A stretch of DNA of 64,000 nt from Paraphoma chrysanthemicola. Its lineage: Eukaryota > Ascomycota > Dothideomycetes > Pleosporales > Phaeosphaeriaceae. Below the pieces are notes generated by a model. The model made no database searches and was not told the DNA's origin. It saw only the letters and a list, made by a program, of their open reading frames with translations. The position numbers and the translations under genes are program-made. This document shows positions 58,001 to 64,000 of the stretch, one piece after another (positions within the stretch are counted from its first letter, which is position 1; each line of letters begins with the position of its first letter). The stretch is from the NCBI GenBank assembly GCA_020744225.1, contig JAGMWG010000005.1:992001-1056000 (forward strand), given 5' to 3'.

Positions 58001-58230
58001 ACAAAGAGACGATACTTGATACGGCCCCATCGAACACCGACTCAACAGCGACGTCTCCCAACTGTCCTAGTCCCGGCAGAATGACCACGACCGGCAAGAT
58101 CAAGAGCTTTTTTAAGCGCAAGCCTAGAGAGCACGAACCGCACAAGCAACTTTCTAGCTTCGGTAGTTCGTCACAGCTGCGAACGCCTCCCACCAGCGAT
58201 CCGGGACGATCGCTCAATAGCGACGATTGA
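55056..58230 (+). CDS. Class I cAMP phosphodiesterase (PDE2-type) with receiver-like N-terminus
   Basis: Exons 55056-55254, 55306-56169, 56218-56816, 56868-57678 and 57752-58230 encode 983 residues. The catalytic HD domain has the class I zinc motifs: HNFRH (375-379), GHDVGHPGVNN (434-444), SFHCAAYS, ILATDMGLHFKYM and IKCADICNV. It hydrolyses cAMP and so dampens protein kinase A signalling in growth and virulence pathways. The first 200 residues resemble a response-regulator receiver fold (VIYIDRRAHDEH, VHVCDSGRACLSKI, FVLIDVPYDEE, VVPVVMLTG), but the phospho-acceptor Asp sits in a non-standard context. The last 280 residues are Ser/Arg-rich and disordered, with likely phosphorylation sites (RRGS, RRAS). 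The second intron has a GC donor. Confidence 0.93.
56170..56217 (+). other. GC-AG intron in the phosphodiesterase gene
   Basis: This 48-base intron (GCGAGT ... TTTCAG) has an ACTAAT branch site. It is a multiple of three, so retention leaves the frame open with 16 extra residues. Splicing gives the family junction IPE-DELIVFLLAS. Confidence 0.8.
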
Positions 58231-59110
58231 ACACGTTCAGGCACCTACCATTTCCTTTGTCTTGCAAACGACCGACGCCGCATCTGATACCACGGCATTT
58301 CCTTCATTACCAACGTTTTAAAAGCTATTCTTGGTCTCCAGCGTCTGTCGCTGGTTCAGTTGTCCTTTGGACTTTCCTAGGATACGACACTCACGCATGA
58401 CATTATGGGCGGCCACGAAAAGCTTGCATTCCTGTACTATTCGGGTCTCAGTCTGCCTTTGGGCGCATTTCGAACGCGCTTTGCTGGCGCGGGACGATTA
58501 AGTTTCTTTCGCGCATCTTTGTTTATTCCGCGCGTCCAGTCGCTCAATGTCCGACTTTGCTTCATTGCACGATACCGGTGGGGTGAGCAGGAGTAAACGG
58601 AGCTGCGCTGCAACTTTTGATATCTGTTGCATTTCTTGGCGACGCGGGTTGTGGATGTCTTTTTTCCGAGCAGAGCGACATCACTGGAAGAGGACTGGTC
58701 GTTAATTCTATGGCACCGCGGATATCTGACGCGGTTGTTTCGATCGAGGGGACAGCACAAGAAGGAAGAGGTTTCACTCATGAGGATCAGAGGCGACACA
58801 GTAGCAGGGCGACGCAATGGAGAGAGTTGTGGAATAAGAAGCATTTTTGATTTTGACTTAAAGAGTTGGGGCGCGCGATGGCTGCTTTTCTCAGTGCAAC
58901 GCGCCCGCTCAGCGACTACGAAACTCCCGTAATGAATGTATAGTCTCAATACCTCAGCTCACAATTCTTGTCGCACTTGTCCTGATGAGTGCTGTTCTTT
59001 CAACACGCTGTGATTCGTGCAAGCAGGAGTAGCACTTCTTGAAGTGGACAGGCTATCATTTATTTACAGTATTCATACACAAAAACACTACAGTATCCTC
59101 GTCATCATGA
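58231..59110. other. convergent 3' spacer
   Basis: 880 bases between the phosphodiesterase and isoleucyl-tRNA synthetase 3' ends. A 170-codon minus frame (58437-58949) has no domain. Confidence 0.55.
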
Positions 59111-62100
59111 TCAAGGCGCTATATCCCCACCCTCGCTCTTCACAACTTCGACACAACGCCCGCATATCTCATCCTCCTCGACCGTTTTAACGAATCTCCA
59201 ACAGCGTGCGCATTTCCCTCCTGGAGGCGGATGTACGACTACTCTCGCGCCGTCGGATAACCAGCCCCCGTCTTTGACGGGCTCGATGGGCGAGTCAACA
59301 ACCCAGTCCATTTTACTTTTCAATTCATCTGGATCTTCGACCTCGAATCCATCAAACCCTTGCCTCGAGTCCTGGTGGCTAGTAGTCCGAGGAGAGCTTT
59401 GCGCAATGCGAATCCGAAAGCCCGAGACAACGAACAAACTCGCCAATTGCTCTTCAAACTCCCCAACTTGATCGAAATCCGGATGTGTCGCGTTGACAAA
59501 CTGGTTCGCAAAACTTTCCGCCACGCTGGACGACGGTAGGTACAGCGTGACCCCGACTTCAAGCCCTGATCCGATCTTCTTATCCGCGCGGAGAACTTCT
59601 TGCGCGTGTTTAATCGTACTACCCAGTGCACTTATCGCCGTGGCTAAGTTCTGCATCTCAAGCTGACTCGGATGGGACGGTGCTTCCAGCGGGATCCAAT
59701 GCGCACGTGCAGGATGCGTACTATTCTCACGCAGCGTCTCGGGTACATGGGCCCAAACTTCCTCGACCAACAACGGCGTGACGGGCGCGAGGATTTTGAG
59801 GATTTCGTAAAACACGAGGCCGAGGGTGCGCTGGATTAGGATACAATCGTCCCTGGAACCCGTGTAGATGCGATCTTTGAGCGTCTCGAAGTAAAACGCA
59901 CTGAGGTCGGACGCGATGTATTTATTCAGAGCATTTACACCCTTGAAGAATTCGTAGCGCGTGAAATGTGCGTGGATTTCGTGGCTGGTTGCGACGAGGC
60001 GGTGGATTGCTAAGCGGTCTGCGAGGACGATGCTGGCTTCCCCTTCGGGTTCTTCGGGCGCGAGATGTGCAAAAGACGAGAAGTTTGGCGGGCACGATGG
60101 CAGCGAGAATATGCCGAGCAGCCATTTGAATGTGACGCGGTATTTGTGCAGGGCTTGGTTGACGGAGAGGAGAACGGGTTGGCCGATGGTGACGTCGCGC
60201 GTGTAGTCGCTGCTTGCGACCCAGAGCCGGAGCGCGTCGGAGCCCATGGAGTCGTAGGTTTCTTGCGCTGCGGTGTTTGGTGTTTTGCCTTTCTGTTTCT
60301 TGCGCTTGACGGGTGGGAGGAGTTCGCCCGACATGATTTGCGACGGAGAGATGACGTTGCCAAGTGACTTGCTCATCTTGCGGCCTTCAGAGTCGAGCGT
60401 GAAGCCGTGGGTAATCAGAGTCTTGTACGGTGCTTTGACGGTCGGCGCCGCCGAGTAAGGCTGAGTCGCGACGTGTGTGAGAAGTGAAGACTGGAACCAT
60501 CCGCGATGTTGGTCGGTGCCTTCGAAGTAGACATCGGCAACGGGCTGGTCAGGCCTGGGTGGAAGTAGCGTCCAGCTGGTGCCGCTGTCGAACCATACAT
60601 CCATAGTATCTCTACCTCGCACATAAGACCCTTGGAGATGGTCTGGCTTCCACACAGGGTCATCCGGAGCATCGGTCCACCAAGCATCAATGCCTCGCTC
60701 CTTGATCACGTTTATGATATGCGTAATGGTATCCGGGTCCATTGTAGCCTCCAGACTGTCGCCATTAACCCTGTAAAGCGCAGGGATGGGCACACCCCAT
60801 GCGCGTTGTCGGGAGATGCACCACTGGCTCCGGCCTTGGATAAAGCTTTCCAGCCGAGACCGACCAGTCTCGGGAATGAACTTGACATTATCAATCGCGT
60901 TCATGGACGGCTCCTTAATACTCTCGACATTGGCAAACCACTGCTCTGTGGCCCTAGTGATGACAGGCTGCTTCGTTCGCCAATCGATTGGATACTTGTG
61001 GCGGTATTCCTGCTTGGCGCGTAGCAAGTCTTGACTCTCCAAGTAATCGCAAACCGCGTTACTTGCCGACTTCTTCTCATCTGCAACCAGCAAGCCTTCA
61101 AGAAGCTCTGGTTGTTCAGGAAATGCTTCTTTGGTGAAGGCGCCAGCGTCATCCACAGGGGCAAATGCAGGAAGTCCCAGAGCATGACAAACGTGGTAGT
61201 CATCCATACCGTGCCCAGCGGCGCAGTGTACTAGCCCTGTTCCTGAGGCGTCCGTAACAAAATCGGCGTGGATGACAGATTGCAGGCCACGCGCTTTTTG
61301 AAAGGGGTTGTGGTAGTGCAAGTTGCCAGCAAGGTGGGATCCCAAGATGCTTGATCGATTCACTGAAAGCTCACGCTCGAGCACCTTCGCGTAGTCCGCA
61401 ACCCGTGATGCCGCAATCAGAGTCAGGTCACCGTTGCCATTTAAGTCCTCGACCAGACAATACTCCATATCCTTATGCACAGCAATGGCGCTGTTGGCCG
61501 GAAGCGTCCAGGGCGTTGTAGTCCAGATCACGACATTGATCTCTGCCTCGACACCCTTCAGCTTTCCCTGCTTCAGCTCCTCCGACACTTGGACCGGGAA
61601 CCTCACGAACGCCGCCAGACTCTTGTGCCCCTCATCATACTCCAGCTCTGCTTCTGCAAGCGCAGTTCTCGAGCTTGGACTCCAATGCACAGGCTTGTTC
61701 TGCCTGTAGATCAAGCCCTTCTCGAACATGCTCTTGAACACCTCGAGTTGTCTAATTTCAAAGCCCCGCTCCATGGTCTCATACGCATTGTCCCAGTCGC
61801 CCATAATAGCCCATTCCTTGAACCCGCGCTTCTGCTCCTCGACTGTACGGGTCGCAAGTTGTCGCGCAGCTTTGCGAATTGCTACCGGGCTCGTCTGTGT
61901 CGCATCCTTCTTTTGCGCCTGGAGCGCTTTGATCTCAATGGGCAGGCCATGGCAGTCCCAGCCGGGAATGTACGAGACTTTCTTGTTCTGCGTGACCTCG
62001 AATCGGCAGATTATGTCCTTGGTGATCTTGTTCAGCGCATGGCCAATGTGCAGCGGACCGTTCGCGTACGGCGGGCCATCGTGCAATGTGAATGACACTG

Positions 62101-62332
62101 GCTCTGCCGGCGAAACGCTACTTCCGGCCCCTATGGTGTCACGAAGTCCATCTCCTGTCTTTGGCGACGCATTGAAGCGCTCACTGCTCCGCTGCCATGC
62201 GTAGAGATCATCGGTGCATCGTCGCAAGTATTCCGAGTTCGTGGCGGGCGACGGCCGGGGTGGGAAGCTCGACTTGGGCAGCCGGAGTGTAGACGACCAT
62301 GATGCGCGAAGGACACGCGTCGGAGCTAGCAT
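59111..62332 (-). CDS. ISM1: Mitochondrial isoleucyl-tRNA synthetase
   Basis: A single-exon frame of 1073 residues from ATG 62332. The first 30 residues (Arg/Ser/Pro-rich, no acids) fit a mitochondrial presequence. Class I synthetase signatures are GPLHIGHAL (HIGH at 95-98), GWDCHGLPIE, the editing-domain entry VIWTTTPWTLPANSAI, and EGRKMSKSLGNV (KMSKS at 652-656). A zinc-knuckle C-terminus has CARCW and CGRC. It charges mitochondrial tRNA-Ile. The bacterial-type C-terminal zinc finger distinguishes it from the cytosolic enzyme. Length is close to yeast Ism1 (about 1000). No introns. Confidence 0.96.
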   Translation of the reverse strand: MLAPTRVLRASWSSTLRLPKSSFPPRPSPATNSEYLRRCTDDLYAWQRSSERFNASPKTGDGLRDTIGAGSSVSPAEPVSFTLHDGPPYANGPLHIGHALNKITKDIICRFEVTQNKKVSYIPGWDCHGLPIEIKALQAQKKDATQTSPVAIRKAARQLATRTVEEQKRGFKEWAIMGDWDNAYETMERGFEIRQLEVFKSMFEKGLIYRQNKPVHWSPSSRTALAEAELEYDEGHKSLAAFVRFPVQVSEELKQGKLKGVEAEINVVIWTTTPWTLPANSAIAVHKDMEYCLVEDLNGNGDLTLIAASRVADYAKVLERELSVNRSSILGSHLAGNLHYHNPFQKARGLQSVIHADFVTDASGTGLVHCAAGHGMDDYHVCHALGLPAFAPVDDAGAFTKEAFPEQPELLEGLLVADEKKSASNAVCDYLESQDLLRAKQEYRHKYPIDWRTKQPVITRATEQWFANVESIKEPSMNAIDNVKFIPETGRSRLESFIQGRSQWCISRQRAWGVPIPALYRVNGDSLEATMDPDTITHIINVIKERGIDAWWTDAPDDPVWKPDHLQGSYVRGRDTMDVWFDSGTSWTLLPPRPDQPVADVYFEGTDQHRGWFQSSLLTHVATQPYSAAPTVKAPYKTLITHGFTLDSEGRKMSKSLGNVISPSQIMSGELLPPVKRKKQKGKTPNTAAQETYDSMGSDALRLWVASSDYTRDVTIGQPVLLSVNQALHKYRVTFKWLLGIFSLPSCPPNFSSFAHLAPEEPEGEASIVLADRLAIHRLVATSHEIHAHFTRYEFFKGVNALNKYIASDLSAFYFETLKDRIYTGSRDDCILIQRTLGLVFYEILKILAPVTPLLVEEVWAHVPETLRENSTHPARAHWIPLEAPSHPSQLEMQNLATAISALGSTIKHAQEVLRADKKIGSGLEVGVTLYLPSSSVAESFANQFVNATHPDFDQVGEFEEQLASLFVVSGFRIRIAQSSPRTTSHQDSRQGFDGFEVEDPDELKSKMDWVVDSPIEPVKDGGWLSDGARVVVHPPPGGKCARCWRFVKTVEEDEICGRCVEVVKSEGGDIAP

Positions 62333-62634
62333 AATAGCATCATGGGCGGGCTGGCGGGCAATTGAAGCTGGCGGGGAAGCATTTCACAATTTCTCAAGCT
62401 GGAGTCGCGGGTCGGTGATGGTTCGGCGATACTCGGCGATAAGATGCATTGGCAACCCAGCCTCAAGCATCATGGTGGTGGATTTGGAGTGAAACGAGAC
62501 GTTGGGCTGCTCTAAAATGGGCATCTATTCAGATCAAGCGCCAAAGTCAATGTCCCCCCTATGTGCAATTCCGGATGAAGAGGCTCATCGAGTCGCACAT
62601 TATAGAATAACAGAGTCGGATATCCTACGGTCTC
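62333..62634. other. intergenic region
   Basis: 302 bases between tandem minus-strand genes. Nothing seen. Confidence 0.5.
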
Positions 62635-64000
62635 TTAATAGACTGTCAACGCACTTACAGCCCCATTCTTCAGCACTTCGAAGACCATTCCAGGGAAGCC
62701 GAATAGCTCAACGTTCCCGACATCACCAGCTCCATCAACCATGCCGCTGCCTGGGTTCGCGAACCTGCTCTTCTTGCTTGAAGCCTCGTCCCAGCCGCCG
62801 AGCAGTTCACAGCTGCTACCTGGACTGTCGCCCCAGCCTCTGTTAAGTGCCATGCCTCTTTGCTGCAACCGCTCTTGCTCTTCGCTTTCGTAGTGCGACT
62901 TGAAGACTTCCTTCAGCCGTCCGGATATATCGCCAAAGCGCATCTCCGAACTGAGAGGCTCCCGGTACATGGCCGATGGGACATGCTCCAGAGTCCATCT
63001 GCTTCTTCTGTGGCGATTGAACTGGTATGAGCCCGGGACGTTGCCATGGAAGATGACTTTCGTTACTGTCAGGTGGTTGAGAGGCTGCGCGCTGAGCTCG
63101 CCTTCTTCGTGTAGGTCGGCTTCTCGTCGTTCTGCGGTTGGCGATGGAGGCGAAATTTGTGTTGGCTGTGAGATCAGGATATCAAAACCGTGATTATAGT
63201 AGTTGTAAAAATGCTCTGCAGCAGCAACATCCCGCTCCTGTGCCTCAAGAGCTGCCTCGTCGTCATCCTCCCAGTCGTCGCCAGGATCAGAGCCGATGGC
63301 TGATCCTCGATCCGAATCTAGCATATCATCTGAAGTGAGTCCACCTGGCGATAGGTCAGAGGCGTCGCTTGTTCTCCTGTCTTTATGTATTGACAATCGA
63401 TGATCGTTCTTGCGATATATCGCGTCTGGCGCACCGAGTTCCATGATCAAATCTTGTGGGGTGGTCTCGCTGAGAATTATCCAGAAGGGCTGACTGAAGC
63501 GCCTTACGACCTCAATTCGTCCTTCCCCGTGTATCTTGATCGTCTCAATCTCGTCGGGTCCTCCATCGCGACCTTTTCCAGCCAGAGCTAGCGATCTTGG
63601 GTTTGCTGGAATGGCTGTGAAGAGAGTACCCCGTGCCTTCTGCCATGATTCGCCGTGAAAAATCGCCATGGAAGTCGCGGGCCCGGTTGCGGTCGACGAA
63701 AGGAGGGAGATGAAGTCCTTCTTCGGAGAGTATGCGGAGTGTTGCACAGGGAAGTTGAAGGCTACACCTGGATACGACAGGTTATACGTGCCTCTTGCAT
63801 TAGGATCTTCCGACTTGGGAGGTATGTACTCGCCGCCATATGTAGGCCCGAGAAGCTTATCGTAGATGTGCCTAAAGCGCGGTCCTGACGAGGCCCCAGA
63901 CAGGGCGTTGTGTCCCTCTGCCGGCTTGTAAACCTCAATATCCTTATACACCAGTCTCGCCTTTGCAAAGTCTAGCACTTCTATGAGTCGCAGGCGCTGG
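62635..64000 (-). CDS. UPF0183/PHAF1-family protein, 5' end outside window
   Basis: The frame is open to the right edge and its start lies beyond base 64000; about 454 codons are visible. The first visible residues (QRLRLIEVLDFAKARLVYKD) continue into the UPF0183 core: PRFRHIYDKLLGPTYGGEYIPP, YPGVAFNFP, and TTPQDLIMELGAPDAIYRKNDHRLSIH. The C-terminal part includes FYNYYNHGFDILI, VTKVIFHGNVPGSYQFNRHRRSRWTL and ends in VFEVLKNGAVSALTVY. The human homologue C16orf70 (PHAF1) associates with phagophores through BCAS3; fungal members are uncharacterised. The insert between residues about 210 and 250 is acidic and Ser-rich. No introns in the visible part. Confidence 0.9.
   Translation of the reverse strand, partial: QRLRLIEVLDFAKARLVYKDIEVYKPAEGHNALSGASSGPRFRHIYDKLLGPTYGGEYIPPKSEDPNARGTYNLSYPGVAFNFPVQHSAYSPKKDFISLLSSTATGPATSMAIFHGESWQKARGTLFTAIPANPRSLALAGKGRDGGPDEIETIKIHGEGRIEVVRRFSQPFWIILSETTPQDLIMELGAPDAIYRKNDHRLSIHKDRRTSDASDLSPGGLTSDDMLDSDRGSAIGSDPGDDWEDDDEAALEAQERDVAAAEHFYNYYNHGFDILISQPTQISPPSPTAERREADLHEEGELSAQPLNHLTVTKVIFHGNVPGSYQFNRHRRSRWTLEHVPSAMYREPLSSEMRFGDISGRLKEVFKSHYESEEQERLQQRGMALNRGWGDSPGSSCELLGGWDEASSKKSRFANPGSGMVDGAGDVGNVELFGFPGMVFEVLKNGAVSALTVY

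Noticed and set aside
58437..58949. 170-codon minus-strand frame
   Set aside because: Basic, low-complexity, no domain, in the phosphodiesterase 3' spacer.
1..64000. Secondary-metabolite cluster, mobile element, tRNA or rRNA genes, CRISPR
   Set aside because: I looked for backbone enzymes, terminal repeats, transposase motifs, box-B-like tRNA elements and spaced repeats and found none. A tRNA could still be missed by eye; tRNAscan would settle it.

Overview
This window is nuclear DNA of a filamentous ascomycete (Pezizomycotina). The genes are mono- to five-exonic, with short introns (about 39 to 120 bases, mostly 45 to 60) that often carry CTAAC-type branch sites. Gene content includes a Zn2Cys6 regulator, a fungal Mediator subunit, a PPZ phosphatase, a fungal PDE2-type cAMP phosphodiesterase and fungal F-box-like families. 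A Dothideomycete is my guess from the protein style; nothing in the sequence proves the class. I see no transposon, CRISPR array or rRNA, and found no convincing tRNA by eye.

Layout. 0-9 kb: end of a SAM-methyltransferase-domain protein, an F-box-like protein, Mediator MED8 and the N-terminal methyltransferase Tae1. 9.6-25 kb: mitochondrial aldehyde dehydrogenase, PPZ phosphatase with a long ATG-poor leader, an MFS sugar transporter, kynurenine 3-monooxygenase divergent from methionine aminopeptidase 1, and the cargo receptor Erv14. 25.8-35.7 kb: splicing factor Prp17, an F-box gene with a frame break, a BTB protein, an acyl-CoA dehydrogenase, a paraoxonase-like lactonase and an unknown protein. 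36-46 kb: a Zn2Cys6 regulator, a coiled-coil unknown, a small five-exon unknown, and a mitochondrial Trm61-like tRNA methyltransferase divergent from a Dcr2-type phosphatase. 47-52.5 kb: a second F-box-like gene with tiny introns, then a membrane-anchored multicopper oxidase divergent from an acid phosphatase that probably also has a membrane anchor. 52.5-64 kb: a GC-rich 2.6 kb spacer ending in an ATG-free leader, the cAMP phosphodiesterase with a receiver-like N-terminus, mitochondrial isoleucyl-tRNA synthetase and the C-terminal part of a UPF0183/PHAF1 protein running off the right edge.

The genes are mostly housekeeping and signalling functions and do not form one pathway or biosynthetic cluster. 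Several pairs are divergent and share short promoters: KMO/MAP1, TRM61-like/DCR2 and oxidase/acid phosphatase. I worked out exon structures by hand from splice signals plus continuity of family motifs; every spliced model given is a multiple of three. The most notable points are three GC-AG introns, a possible second C-terminus for the PPZ phosphatase, long ATG-depleted leaders on two signalling genes, two F-box-family genes with frame interruptions or tiny introns, and a divergent pair of membrane-anchored surface enzymes.
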